Assembly: GCF_020520425.1 (NCBI RefSeq)
Contig: NC_079492.1
Span: 68,811,671 to 68,875,670, forward strand
Direction of reading: 5' to 3'
Length of the DNA stretch: 64,000 nucleotides
Origin: Spinacia oleracea
Taxonomy: Eukaryota; Streptophyta; Magnoliopsida; Caryophyllales; Amaranthaceae
Part shown: piece after piece, positions 11,296 to 23,527 of the stretch
Numbering within the stretch: the stretch's first letter is position 1
Layout of the letters: every line of letters starts with the position of its first letter
Translations under genes and position numbers: made by a program
Notes under the pieces: generated by a model
What the model saw: the letters and a program-made list of their open reading frames with translations, nothing else
The model's database searches: none
Told to the model about the DNA's origin: nothing

Positions 11296-11566
11296 CTACC
11301 TCCGTTCCTAAAAGTTCTTTACGCTTTCCGTTTTAGTCCGTTCCTGAAAGTTCTTTACACTCCTACTTTATTCCATTTTTACTCTTATTTGGCCCACCAT
11401 AACTTACCCACTCACAATACTTTAATATTAGTTTTCACCCACTCACATTGTTGGACAATTTATAGCCACTCATTTTTCATTTGTTACTCCACCATCACAT
11501 GTTCACCAAAATTCCTTAATTACCGTGCAAATAGTAACCGTAAAGATCATTTAGGAACGGAGGTAG
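11296..11566. mobile_element. Stowaway-like MITE inserted in the Helitron
   Basis: A 271-bp element whose left end CTACCTCCGTTCCT is the exact reverse complement of its right end AGGAACGGAGGTAG, flanked on both sides by TA (11294-11295 and 11567-11568). The CTMCCTCCGT terminus and TA duplication are diagnostic of Tc1/mariner-derived Stowaway elements. It lies between the helicase and Rep remnants, so it arrived after the Helitron. Confidence 0.9.
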
Positions 11567-11712
11567 TATAACTTATATTTTGGAGCACTTTGTGCCTTAT
11601 TTGATGTTTTGTGAAAGCTTTTGTATGTTCATAATCTTCGCTCATGGCGTTTTTATATATACTTTTCCCATAGCTCTTTTGGATTCTTTGGACTGCAATG
11701 AACAAGTATAGG

Positions 11713-13324
11713 TTAAAATAGTCTCCTTAGACTACAAGGCATTCTATACATTGTGGCTTCTTGTAAACAAAGATCTAAGCTATTATCTGAATGGAGCAAG
11801 CCATGCATTAATGCTGCCTCGTGAAATGTATTAGCTTTTTTATTATTCAAAGTCTTGAGATCATCAAAGGATGTAGATGTTCCAATATGGTTTAGTAGTA
11901 TACGTAGATAATATCTTTCTCCTTCAATGGGGTTGGCAGTAACTACGCGACCAATAACCTTTTTAGTCTTTTTTGTACCTCTTTTGTTCCAAGTTTTGGA
12001 TTGTGAGTTCCAAACAAACTCTTTCGGAAATTGTTTGTAAAGTAAGTTTTTAGGATTTTTTTTCATTTTGTTCATGTAAAAATATTGAGTCAACATCGTT
12101 TCTTTGGATGAATCATTTTCTACTATTACGTTTAAATTGTCAGTATTTCGAAATGTCACAAGTTGTTTTCCTTCCAAGTGCAATTGTAAACTTTGTACGG
12201 ATGGATATATTTCATGCAAAGCGAATTTATATATTCTCCACATTGCTTCCGGGGGGGAAACCCATCTACCAGATTGATATTGCTCGATTTCGTCTATTTC
12301 ATTTTTAGTTTCATTAGAATATACATGAAAAGCGACACGATCATGGCCTTTGTATATGTACTTGTATAAATACTTAACTGCCTCAACGGTTGAACAAATT
12401 TCAACATTAATGTGGCAATCAAACTTTGCAAGCAAATATGGATTATATGGTACAACCCACCTATTATCTAAGATTTGACCTCTTACTTTAACTTGTTTTC
12501 CATTATCTCTTCTTCTATATACTGGATATGGTTTTTTACCATGTACAGTAGCAAAGCAAAAGGATTTTGGGTAATTGTTTTTGCACTTTCCATCTTTATT
12601 CATACAAGCATTAGTTGGATTCAATTTCCCACAAGGGCCATGTATCATGTGCTTCACTACGGCAGTGTATAAGTGGGGATTTTCATTTTGATCAGGAAGT
12701 TCGGGACAAACAAATTTGTCATAAAATTCAGCAGAAGTCATTTTGTGGCCTTGTTTTAATAATAAGACAATGAGCATGTGGAAGACCTCTTTTTTGGAAT
12801 TCAATTACATATGTATAGCCTGCTATGGGGCCAAAAAATTGTTTTTCAAACAACAATTGCTTCAGTTTTTCTAATTTTGCTTTAAAAATGCGTGCAACCA
12901 AGTCTGGTTTATTTTGTACTTCATCATTAAAACGTAGTTCTTGTTTGATTTCTTGCCAATTTGGATTGCATGTCATTGTTAGGAATATATCTGGTTTCCC
13001 AAATCGTTGGAATAAAGTCATCGAATCTATGTAACGTTTTCTCATGTCCCTTGGACCTCCAATGAAGGTCGAAGGTAAAACTATTCGTTTCCCTATGTTA
13101 GATGCTTTGTTTTCTCCCATTGCAACACTGTCAACAATTCCTTGATAAATTTCAGCTCGGATTTCATTCTGGTTATTTCGGAAAAAATCTAATCTTGATG
13201 ATTCAAGTTTAATATACATGTCAACAACATATTGTTGGAGTAGACGCCCAGCATGCAGCAAAATAGATATTAAATGGTTTCTTATTTGTAGTTTATAACA
13301 ATAATACTCTCTACAAGACACCAT
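11713..13324 (-). pseudogene. Helitron Rep (HUH) domain, broken
   Basis: Minus-strand frames at 12728-13324 and 11713-12804 together give the Helitron-like N domain. Visible motifs are the HUH-type metal site in FQKRGLPHAHCLII (about 12770-12815) and the two-tyrosine motif VKYLYKYIYKGHD (about 12335-12390). The two frames overlap and are joined only by a frameshift near 12765, right after the HUH motif. In intact Helitrons Rep nicks and joins single-stranded DNA. This copy cannot make a continuous protein. Confidence 0.88.
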
Positions 13325-13458
13325 ATTTCGTTTTCCACGTCCTTTCTTGGATACTGAAATGTTTAATTAATAGTTAAGAATTAATTATAAGGAAGAACAA
13401 GGATATATATATAGAAAGAAAGAAAGACGTGTATTGTTTAAAGTGACATACATGTCTC

Positions 13459-14820
13459 TTATTTTTGCAGAAATTCTGATGGTGTGGTATATTGGTCTAT
13501 ACTAATAGAATCATCGACGTTGGATTCTGTTTGCATTTTATCTTTTTCAATCTTTCTAATTCCTTGTCGCCATCCCATTTCTCCGTAAGGAAATAGTAAT
13601 GGATATTGTAAAGGGTCATAGCAACCATAATAATATTGGACCTTACAACTATGGCCTGCATGACTGTAAACAACAATATTTCTCTCTCTTTCCTCTCCTG
13701 GTTCATTACTTTCGATCCATATTCCAGCCACTTGCGATGTTGTGGGTAGATTATAAACACGTTGATCTAAATCATCATGAGTTTTTATAATAATTTGGTG
13801 ATTTTCTAAATCTAGAACATTTTGTAGTCTTCTGAAAAAATTTCCATAAGGATTTACTTTCAAGATTTCTATAAGCAAGCTTGTTATTTCTGGGGTTAAG
13901 TGTTTTGAGTTGTTTATTCGATTCTTGACTTCATGTTCAGGATCATAAAAATAAAGTTGTAAATATTTAGGATTTTCATCTCCTGGAAATAGTTCGTTTA
14001 TATAGTGATAAACTTGGCCCTAAACTTTAAAAGTATAAATGCCCTTATTTCTTTTGCATAAATCTTTATCATATCGAACACCAAACGACGTAAAAGCAAA
14101 TGAGTTGTTGAAGGTGCGAATATATTTCAAAAACAACATTGATTCACTCGTTTTTTATGTATACAATTTAAAGAGTTCATATGGAGGGTCATTCGTAGCA
14201 AATGCAATCTTACCATCAGAACAACAAAACCCTTTTGGTTCACGATGGAATTTCCTTGCACCACAATGATTACATTGTTTTGGTGGAGGCATAACATATG
14301 CCTCAGTTGGAATGGAATATTCATCTTTGTATGTATCGCCTTTTTTCTCTTAGAATTTTTTATGCCTTTGCAGGTTTTTTTCCTTTTGTTTTGGTCAGGT
14401 ATATTAGTGGTTTCATGTGGAGAGGTGTTTGAAGTTGAACCTGCGAAATATAGAATTTTAAATTTTCTTCTCTTTGAAATTATATAAGATAAAGGGATTA
14501 TATTAATTAAACTAACCTGTCTCAAAGATGCTGAAACATGTCACCTGGGTCTTCCCTTTTGTTTTTTCAATGTCAACTATTTCTTCACGTTTTAATGTTT
14601 TAGATTGACCTATATTGCAGACGCTTCTTTTAACACCGATTATTTGACCATCATTTATGTTCACATCATTTATAGTAATTTGTTTTTTCAAATATTTCTT
14701 GTTATGGTAAGCTTCTCGTCGTCTTTGTCTGATTTCCATTTTTCTTTCCTCGGGCAAATCGGCATACCATTTTCTTTTATATTCATTTAATTTTAATCTT
14801 TTCTCTGAAGGAGTCGTCAT
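13459..14820 (-). pseudogene. Helitron N-terminal region with zinc finger, broken
   Basis: The minus strand starts with an ATG at 14820 and a short basic segment (KRKWYADLPEERK), a possible intron (donor after GAGACAG near 14519, acceptor TTTCGCAG near 14441), then a cysteine cluster CNHCGARKFHREPKGFCC near 14225-14285 that is common in Helitron N-termini. A further frame at 13459-13878 continues to the Rep region (HAGHSCKVQYYYGCYDPLQYP area). Stops near 14160 and frame changes show decay. Confidence 0.7.
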
Positions 14821-15980
14821 ACTCTAAATTCTATTCTGGGTAGATAGAGATGGTCTGAAGGTATAGTTAGATGTTTATATGTCTACTACATAATAAGAAC
14901 AATTAGTAAATAGAAGTCATAAACTTAAATATTACGTATAAATTAACTATAACGGCAGAGTTTGATGTATTATTGTTCCCCTACTCGAAACTCACAATAT
15001 TTAATTAATATAAAGTAGAACTGAAGATGAGTCTTGAAGATTGACTCTTTATTCAAAAGCGTATTAGTTCCTGATATATCTAAAAGTGAGGATTTTCATC
15101 AAAGGGAAGATCAGAGTTTAGCAAAATATGATACAACCAACAATCATAGTCCGATAAAAATGATGAGAAATTCTGAAACACACTACAGAACAATAAACAT
15201 TTATTTATTAAATAAGCTAAAAATTAAATTAAAACTGTAAGGAATGTGAAACCACTTTGTACCTGTTCTTCGCGAGAATGGTAAGACTAATGATTAGATC
15301 TTCAATACAGAAATGAGAACACCGCCTAACCAATATACTCAACAACAAATCTCCAAGCGTCGACCTTTAAAGCTTGTCGTTTTCACCTATTGCGTGTATT
15401 ATGTGCCCTACATACATGCACTTGTAACGGAAAATCTGTTAGCAAACGTCAGTTTTATAGGGAGGAATAAAACAATAATTTATATGAAGTGTTAGCTAAA
15501 TAACAAATACATCTAAGTCTTGTGGCTAACCAATTTTGGCATACTGTTTTATTTGATTATTCCAAATATACCTAAATACAATATATTCTAGACTTAAACT
15601 ACGTGACTAAGTGTTAGCTAGATATAAAATACATCAAAGTCTTAACAAAAAAACAAAGTAAATATAAACTCAAATTAATCAAAAATAATGATCACCCAAA
15701 ACAGTAACAATTTAAACAAAACACTACGATTTCTTTCAACAAATATTAGACTTACTAAAACCCATTCAATACAACAAACAGAAGGCAGAATTGCACCAAT
15801 TGATAGAATTGAACATTCACAAAATAATCGATCAACCGCAAACAATAAATTAAATTAAAATACTTCGTACAAAATATAACAGAAACAAAATTATAAAAGA
15901 AAATTGACATACAGAAATTGTTTGGTGGGTATCCCTTTGATTGTCCCAAATTGCAGAGCAAAAAGTGTGAATTTTGGGTA
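14821..15980. other. non-coding AT-rich stretch
   Basis: No supported gene. It probably includes the 5' end of the Helitron, but I did not find a clear TC terminus. Confidence 0.45.
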
Positions 15981-16313
15981 AATGATAAAGGTCGCAAGTT
16001 GCAACAACATTTAGTTGTCACAATCTTACGTGTCGCAGTTTAATTGGTACATATAGGCGCCACGTAGGCTATGTGTCATCAGGATATTTTTACTATCAAT
16101 TCAATATTTTTACTATGAAAATATGTAAATAGATTAATCGATATAAAAAAGGAAACAAATTAGAATATTAAAATTTTCTTACCTTTTTTGAAACATGTAT
16201 AATAGATTATATAAGTTAAATATTTTAGTTTCCAATTTAAATCATGACACATAAGCATGCCATGTCATCATTGTGACACGGCTTAAAGGTCGCGTGTTGC
16301 GACCTTTATCATT
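15981..16313. mobile_element. inverted-repeat element with GGTCGC hairpin
   Basis: The left end AATGATAAAGGTCGC is the exact reverse complement of the right end GCGACCTTTATCATT. Just inside the right end is a further short palindrome (AAAGGTCGC, 5-nt loop, GCGACCTTT). The element is about 333 bp with no coding capacity. The right half (16200-16313) is closely related to 52440-52570, so it is a dispersed family. I could not define a target duplication, so the superfamily is open. Confidence 0.6.
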
Positions 16314-16323
16314 TTCGAATGTT

Positions 16324-16480
16324 TTCAGTTTCGTATAAATTTCACAAACAAAAACTCAAATTTCAGGCCAATCCACGAATCCGAAACCAATGAATGGACA
16401 AAATATGAAAAACAATAAACTTTATGCATATAACGGATTCAAATTTCATGAACAAAGTATAATAACCGTTCTTGAATTTG
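16324..16480. repeat. direct duplication, copy A
   Basis: About 157 bp beginning TTCAGTTTCGTA and ending near CCGTTCTTGAATTTGT. It matches 17451-17620 in the same orientation with a few substitutions and small indels. The hAT element lies between the copies. Confidence 0.75.
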
Positions 16481-16528
16481 TTATAATTGCAAAAAAGAAA
16501 CAATCTCATAATCCTAACATGCACATAC

Positions 16529-17416
16529 TAGAGCTGTTAAAACAGGTTATCGGGTCGGGTTTGGGTCGGGTCATCTCGGGTTTCGGGTCATGATCAGGTT
16601 GGGTCGTGTCGGGTCAATATTTCATTCGGGTTGAGTTCGGGTTCGGTCGGGTCGATTTCAGGTCGGGTCATATCGGGTTTTTCCTATCCCGCGTTCAGGT
16701 CGGGTTCGAGTCGGGTCACATTTCGGTCAGGTTTGATTTCGGGTTCGGGTCTTATCGGGTCGGGTTTAAGTCGGTTTGTAGCAGATAATTTCGGGTTCGG
16801 GTCTTATAGAGTCGGGTTTAAGTCGGTTTGCAACACAGTTATTTCGGGTTCGGGTCTTAGTTTGGATCGGATAATAATCAGATCAAATAGAATTCAGATC
16901 GGGTCACTCTCAGGGACGGGTCAAACTCGGGTCTGATAATTAACCTATACTTTTTAAGGATTTTATGTTCTAAAAAATTTTGTTTAACTTATTTTAGAGT
17001 TAAAATTTTCAATATTTAGCAATAAATAATTAAAATAGATATATCAATGAAGTTAATATTTGGTCGTGTTATTGATAACTCGGGTAAATCGAGTAGCGGG
17101 TTCTCACAGGTCGGGTCAATATCAGGTTTCATCGAGTTACAATCGGTTTCGGGTTGACATCGGGTCGGGTATCAAATCGGGTTCGGGTCATTGTTCGGTC
17201 GGGTCAGTTCGATTATCGGTCATTTTCGGGTCGGGTGTCGGTTTTGGGTTCGGGTGTTACAACATCGGGTTAATAAAATCGGTTATCGATTTTTTCGGGT
17301 CGGGTACAGGTCGGATTTCGGGTTACCTGTTTTACCGTAATTTCGGGTCATGGTCGGTTACGGATTCGATCGGTTCAGGTCGGGTTTTCGGGTCGGGTCA
17401 GTTTTTGACAGCTCTA
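16529..17416. mobile_element. non-autonomous hAT element packed with TCGGGT repeats
   Basis: It is flanked by a perfect 8-bp target duplication GCACATAC (16521-16528 and 17417-17424), the hAT signature. The termini are inverted: TAGAGCTGTTAAAAC on the left, and the reverse complement of the right end reads TAGAGCTGTCAAAAAC. Of its 888 bp, two blocks (about 16550-16935 and 17090-17405) consist of degenerate CGGGT/TCGGGT/TCGGGTT units, split by about 140 bp of AT-rich DNA. Long translated frames here are only the repeat read through. A 5'-truncated relative lies at 50717-50827. Confidence 0.9.
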
Positions 17417-17450
17417 GCACATACATATCAACACCTAAAGTTAGACTCCT

Positions 17451-17620
17451 TTCAGTTTCGTACAAATCTCACAAACAAAAACTCAAATTTCAGGCCAATT
17501 TCACGAATCCGAAACCAATGGATGAACAAAATATGGAAAACATAAAACTTAATATATATACATATAACTGATTCAAATTTCATTAACAAAGTAAAAGTAT
17601 AATTACCGTTCTTGGATTTG
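17451..17620. repeat. direct duplication, copy B
   Basis: Second copy of 16324-16480, with the shared AACTCAAATTTCAGGCCAAT core and a few differences. Confidence 0.75.
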
Positions 17621-17739
17621 TCTCGATGGTTGTGGTTTAAATCGCGTTAGAATTGAGATGCAGGAAATGGAGAAGATGCAGAGGTTATAGAGGAGAGAGA
17701 AATAAAAGCCTGGTTGACATAATAAACGGAGTACAACTG

Positions 17740-20700
17740 TACGGTCATGAATTGTTATGTGTAATACCTTATTGTAATTCGACAAATAGTATTATTAGGA
17801 ATATGTAATATTCTAAATAATTAATATTTAAGAATAATTGGTATTTGGAACTTTTTCTCATAGAGTGATAAAATATTTATCTTGAAGTCAACGAAAAATT
17901 TATTTGTGTGGGAAATTTCACATTACACGAAACCAATATTTGTTCTCCTTTAATTCTTTATCCTATATTTCAAAGAATTTGCAATCGGGAATGCACACTT
18001 ACTTATTCGTATTATGCTTATTAAAAATCTGGTATATTTAGTATTTTAGAATATTTAAACATGTTTAACGGAATATAAGCTTATTCAAAACATTAGGGGG
18101 AAACAAAAGAGTGAAGGTACTATTCTGAAGAGTTTATGATATGACATTTGAGTCTCTTAAAAAATTTTGTTGGATGAAATATTAACTTGCTGGATAGAGA
18201 AAGTAACTATTACTATTTGTTCTCAAGGGTTGGTTATATTATTACATCACTGTAACATTTTATAAAATGTTTCGGTTTCTAAGGAGGATAAACGGTAATA
18301 ATATAACCTGGTGGGTTGTTGGGGACATGTATTTAAGGATAGGTGTGCCTTCTAATTATGTTTCTATTTTTTTTTTGACATAGGATATGGTTCTAAATTG
18401 ATGAGAGTGTCACTTCGGTCATTTAATACAAAAACTAATTATAAAAATAAATTTAAAGATTGTCATTATTAAGACGTGTACTAAAATAGGTTGATAACAA
18501 TTACACATAACTCATAACCTATGACAAACATTTACTTAAGGTGGATGAGGTATAATTATTGTACTTTTATATAAATAACAAACAAGCATTATAGAGTCAA
18601 TAGATACAAATCAATGGTCTTAAGTATACATCACCTACTTTATAATTTCAACAATTATTTGTAATTCTGTAACTAGTTAGTTTTGGAAGTTAAGTTGAGT
18701 GTGAGATTTATTTTAGTATAGCTAAGCTACACGCGGTAAGAATCTTGGTAAGTGTAGGTTCCTACAATAAGATATTTCACTAGAGAGTGTTTTATAATTT
18801 CGAAGAAAATGAACATATTCTGATATAGCTGTATAAGTCAAACGAGTAAAAATATATTTTGAAAAGTAAAGGGAAACATAAGGAAAAAGATAATAATAAT
18901 TATGATTAAATTGTTACAAGGTGTTCATGGATTGCTTAAGATAATTAATATCAGATAAAACGGTTTAAGGTGTTCATGGATTGTTTCTCTAATTTGTTTT
19001 ATTAAATTGTTACAAATCCTACATAATTATAGATTGGTCACATATTGATTAGTAAAATAAAATACATAAGATAATTGTTATCATTTAAATACGAAAGAGT
19101 TAATCATTTAAATACGAAGTATAAAGTAGCGGGAACATAGGACAGTGATGTAGTTGCAGATTTATTTGAAAAACACATGGCTGCAGATTTTAAGCATTGC
19201 CAACAAGAAGAAATATATAATAAGAGTCAAATGGTTTCGATTACACTATGACGTAAAGTAACGGAGTACTTGCAATAATTATCCCTACACTTCTCTATTT
19301 CCTTAGATCAAGTACGAATTACATTGTATAGAATAATACCCTCTCAAAAGACATGATATTTGCGATGTGAGAAGACAATTATGACGGGTTTACGACGCGC
19401 AATCCTATCACAATTATTCGTTTACGACGGGAAGTAATGTCGTTACCAATATTTTCTCTTTTAGTGTACAATTGTCGATGACTTTATCCAATTCAATGTT
19501 CGCAATATCCAATAATTAACAGGGAGAAAATGACATTTAATAAAATATATTCTGTAAGTTAAGTTGAGTGTTAGATTTATTTTGGTAATGTGATATTTCC
19601 CACGCAAATAAGCAATCAGTTGAGTACATACTGACACTACAAGAAATTGCACTATTAACGACGGGAAATTTTGTCGCTAAAGGTCAATAATTGTTGATTA
19701 ACGACGGGATTTTCCTTCGCAAAGCCGTCATAAAAGGGGGCCGTCGTTAATGGAAAATCCCGTCGTTAACCCGTCGTAAAAGACATTTGCGACGGTTGTT
19801 CCCATCTTTGTTGGGTTATTATCCCCGTCGCAAAAGCCCTTTTGCGACGGGATCTTTACCCGTCGTTATTAGGTTGTCATAAAATATACAAATTTTTGTA
19901 GTGTGCATGATTATGATAACTCTTTGATATTGTGGTATTCTTTTGGTATAGCTAAGCTACACATGGTAAGAATCTCGGTAACTCTTGGTTATACAAGTAC
20001 AGTAATATTCCATAGAAATGAACACGTATATTGTAAAACTAATAAGTAAATGTTATGTTATTAATATGATGAATTGAAAGAAATTTGACTACATTTAGTT
20101 TTATAAATAACTACAATAGAGTCCGTGGATTATTAGTGTAATTTGTTTTATTAAATTGTTACAAATCTTACATAATTGTAGTTCAATTGGTCACGTATTG
20201 ATTAGTAAAATAAAATACATAAAATAATTGTAATAATATGGTGAGATATAATAAATACACTTCTCTATTTCCTTAAGTCAACACAACAACTCATTACAAA
20301 AAGAAATTTAAAGATTGTCATTATTAAGAGGTCTATCAAAATTACACATAACTCATAAGCTATCACAAACATTTACTTAAGAAGGATGAACTTTAATTAT
20401 TGTAATTTTATGTAAATACTTCATCAAACATGCATTATAAAGTCAATCGATACAAATCAATAGCCTTAAGTGTACAACAAAACCTACTTTCAATAATAAT
20501 ACTTGTATATCTGTAACTAGATAGGTCCCGTCAAAAAAATAAACTAGATTACAAGGATACATGTGACCATCTACTCGATTTGCAATGGTCTTAAGTATAC
20601 AACATCTACTTTATAATTTCAATAATTTATTTGTAATTCTGTAACTAGATAGTTTGGGAAGTTAAGTTGAGTGTGAGATTTATTTTAGTATAGCAAAGCT

Positions 20701-21250
20701 ACACACGGTAAGAATCTTGGTAAGTGTAGGTTCATGCAATAAGATATTTCACCAAAGAGTGTTTTATAATCTCGACATAAAGCAGTACAAGTCCAACGAA
20801 TAAGAATATCTTTTGAAAAGTAAAGGAAAGCATAAGGAAAAACATAATACTTAATTATGATGAAATTGTTACAAGACGTTCATGGATTGCTTAAGATAAT
20901 TAATATCAGATAAAACGGTTTAAGGCGTTCATGGATTATTTCTCTAATTTTTTTTGTTAAATTGTTACAAATCTTACATAATTATAGATTGGTCACATAT
21001 TGATTAGTAAAATAAATTACATAAAATAATTGTTATCATATGGGGAGAGATAATAAGTACGTATGGTTCAACACAGTGATCAAAAAATATAATATGCTTA
21101 ATAAAATCGAATTTTTTTTTTTGTGCGAATGAGCCACAAGGCGTTTATCATTTAATTTGGTGACGTTGGATCATTTTTGTGACAAATAACATTAAATTTA
21201 CAATAGTTAATGTTCACCTTCCCTAAATAGAAGTTTGTGATATGAACTAG
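17740..21250. repeat. AT-rich multi-copy repeat array, part 1
   Basis: Non-coding DNA made of modules that recur within it and again at 45.85-51.7 kb. Examples: TAAGCTACACACGGTAAG (18725, 20697, 48622, 50877), ATTGCTTAAGATAATTAATA (18930, 20895, 48828), GATAAACGGTAATAATATAA (18288, 48183) and GTATTATTAGGAATAT (17789, 46110, 47499). Copies are about 85-95 percent alike by eye. No ORF, LTR boundary or inverted repeat explains the unit. Confidence 0.75.
19635..19903 (+). mobile_element. CACTA-type MITE, copy 1
   Basis: 269 bp from CACTACAAGAAATTG to ATTTTTGTAGTG, with CACTA terminal inverted repeats and many internal CGACGGG/CCGTCG motifs in both orientations, like the subterminal repeats of En/Spm elements. 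The 3-bp flanks TGA and TGC match only partly. No coding capacity. Confidence 0.85.
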
Positions 21251-22206
21251 CTTATGATATTTCCTTTATTATATCGACTTTATTTCGTATTGTTTTGATA
21301 TTTTCATTAACTTACAATAATTAATGCTCTTTCTCAAGTAAATGGTAATGATAGGAAATAGCTTATGATTTATGGGTAATTGTGATAGAACTATTATAGG
21401 ACGTGTCTTAGTAATGACAATCTTTATATTATTTTTTTTGTTGAAGTAATCTTTAAATTTATTTTGGTAGTGAGTTGTTACATCAAATGAGCAAAGTGAC
21501 ACTCTATCCACCAATTTAGAAACATAATTCATTGCCACCCAACCACAAATACATGTTCCCCACAACCCAGCTGGTTTTATTATAGCCGCTAAACCACCTT
21601 TAAAACATCGTCAGTTATTTATAATCATTTTTAGCACAAGTCGTTCATCAATTTAATTTATTTTTGTCTGCTAAACTGGTTGTTCTATTTTTAGTACTAA
21701 ACTATCGTATGCATGTTTCTTCCACTCTATAACATCGGAATGAAACTATAAAAGTTAGTTGTAATTTTATATTATTCAAAATAATATGTATCGTATTTAT
21801 TTCACCAAAATATTATTATATCGCAATGATGTCATTCATTAGCTTAAAGGAATAATTATAATATATCTTGGAAAATCATTGAAATTCTCGAGAGTGAATA
21901 CTAGTACGATTACCGGAACACGAATAATATTCATAAAAAATATAAAACAGGCCGCATATTAGATAACAAGATTGTACCCAATTACCCTTAAAATATATAT
22001 ATACCCTTAAAGTAGTTTTTGAAAAAATATATATATATATATAAACCCTTAATATAAATATCCTATCCCGAAAGTTCACCTTACTCATATACGGGCAAGA
22101 TAACCCCATCAAACCCTGAACAAACCACAAGTTTTCCTCTACGATATATCCGATAACACGTCTAACAGATCTGAGCTCGGTATATGAACAAATGGCCTGA
22201 CGCCAA
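21251..22206. other. intergenic
   Basis: AT-rich DNA with a short TA microsatellite near 22027-22043 and no supported gene. Confidence 0.5.
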
Positions 22207-23031
22207 ATGAGTAACATTTTAGTTCACCCGAAATCTGTGACATACTTCGAACCTCCAGCACCGTCATCTATACCGGAAGTTCAGGGCACACATTACTTTG
22301 AATGTGAAATGGATTATTATGATATGATGCCGATACCCGTAGAAGAGATTCAAATGCAGATTCTTGTAAGCCGATCGGTATCCGCAAAGGCTTATGCTCA
22401 CTCCGGCAAGTGCTTTGGTACCGGTACACCTTCCTCTCCTGGAGGACTTACCTTGGTTAACGTTTCAGAAAGGGGCCTTTAAATTTTTCGAATGGTGTAT
22501 GGATATGGTGGATCCCTATTCGGAGAAATCCAAGCAGTTATTGATCCAAGACCATCTATCAACTTTGATGCAATCCCCGTATATAGCTTACCTCAAGTGA
22601 AAGCAAACATTTTCATGGGCTCTTTTACTGATGGAGTACACCACATCCACATGATGGTAAACTCAACTGTTCACAAGATCGACATCGATGTTACCTCGTG
22701 TAAAACAAAAAGAGAGAAGAGAAGTTATTTCCTTGTTCAAGTCAGTTCGGAAATAGTGACAAATCAAACATGCCTGCTGGACAAATCTTCCCTTATATGC
22801 TGGAATGTTCGAGGCATGACGAGAGAATCTTTTATCGACAATTTTACACGTTTATATGAAAAACACCATCCTCTAGTATTTGTGATAACATAATCTCGCA
22901 TAGTTAACGAAGCACAATTGCCTGGCCGTTACAAATGTCAAGTATTTGGTACTTTGGGTGGTCCTGGTGGGGCAGTGATCATATGGTCTTGGAATAAGAT
23001 TCACCCTAGATTTTCGTACAAATATAACTAT
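22207..23031 (+). pseudogene. gene-like frame with LINE endonuclease-like segment, 5' part
   Basis: One frame runs from the ATG at 22207 to the Gypsy insertion at 23031, interrupted only by in-frame stops at 22480-22482 and 22891-22893. Its last third resembles the start of the apurinic endonuclease domain of plant L1-type LINEs: SLICWNVRGMTRESF (about 22790-22830), then LVFVIT followed by a stop, then a GGPGGAVIIWSW block typical of the GRSGG..W region. The stop TAA after LVFVIT sits where LINEs have a catalytic Glu; one base change from GAA would make it. The frame continues past the Gypsy element at 45068 in the same phase. The first 190 codons are unrecognised. Confidence 0.6.
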
Positions 23032-23457
23032 TGTTTGGGCTCCCAATTGATTCTCAATTGGGCCACTAAGTCCAAAGCCCAATGGCTCTAAACAAACAGC
23101 ATCAAACCCACCAATGGCTAGTCAGCCATCCATCAAGGCCCAAGGCCCAAAAGCAATAAATGACCTATGGGCATTTATTATGCAAACACTATAAATAGGC
23201 CGCCAAGGCTCACACCTCAAGGTACGTCCAATTTACCGCCTTAAGACTACTCTTCTAGAGAACTTCTCTCTAGAATCCGAGCATCATTCTTACTTAGGCA
23301 TCGGAGGGGCTTTCCTCGGAAACACCCCCGAGGCTAGTAACTTTGCTCTTGTGCAGGTGAATTCGGACTCCACTCATTCAAACAAGCAAGATCTTCAACA
23401 CATACAAAAGGGCCTTCATTCGAAGCCCATTGTTTCCATCTTTACAACACCGGAACA
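23032..23457 (+). repeat. Gypsy 5' LTR
   Basis: Begins TGTTTGGGCTCCCAATTG and ends CACCGGAACA. Against the 3' LTR I see one substitution (AAAAGCAATA here, AAGAGCAATA there, near 23150). A TATA-like CTATAAATAGG lies near 23190-23200. Confidence 0.95.
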
Positions 23458-23460
23458 ATT

Positions 23461-23478
23461 TGGCGCCGTCTGTGGGGA
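23461..23478 (+). promoter_or_regulatory. primer binding site
   Basis: TGGCGCCGTCTGTGGGGA, three bases after the LTR. This is the TGGCGCC-type site used by the Tat and Athila lineages, complementary to the 3' end of a host tRNA. Confidence 0.85.
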
Positions 23479-23527
23479 AGAACACTTCAAAGCCTTTGAA
23501 AGACATCAATCACCTCTTTCCGCGAAA

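Larger units (their letters stand above)
9746..14820 (-). mobile_element. degenerate autonomous Helitron
   Basis: Read on the minus strand, this stretch encodes in order an N-terminal zinc-binding region, a Helitron Rep (HUH) domain and a Pif1-type helicase, the RepHel organisation unique to Helitrons. The frame is broken by several frameshifts and stops and by a Stowaway insertion, so it is dead. Neither terminus (5' TC, 3' hairpin plus CTRR) was identified, so the ends given are those of the coding remnants. Confidence 0.88.

Noticed and set aside
16606..17571. Gly/Ser/Val/Arg-rich frames up to 161 codons
   Set aside because: Direct translation of TCGGGT repeats inside the hAT element.
19370..19445. 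Fourth CACTA MITE
   Set aside because: Only a few GACGGG-like words and no CACTA ends; may be a relic but cannot be delimited.
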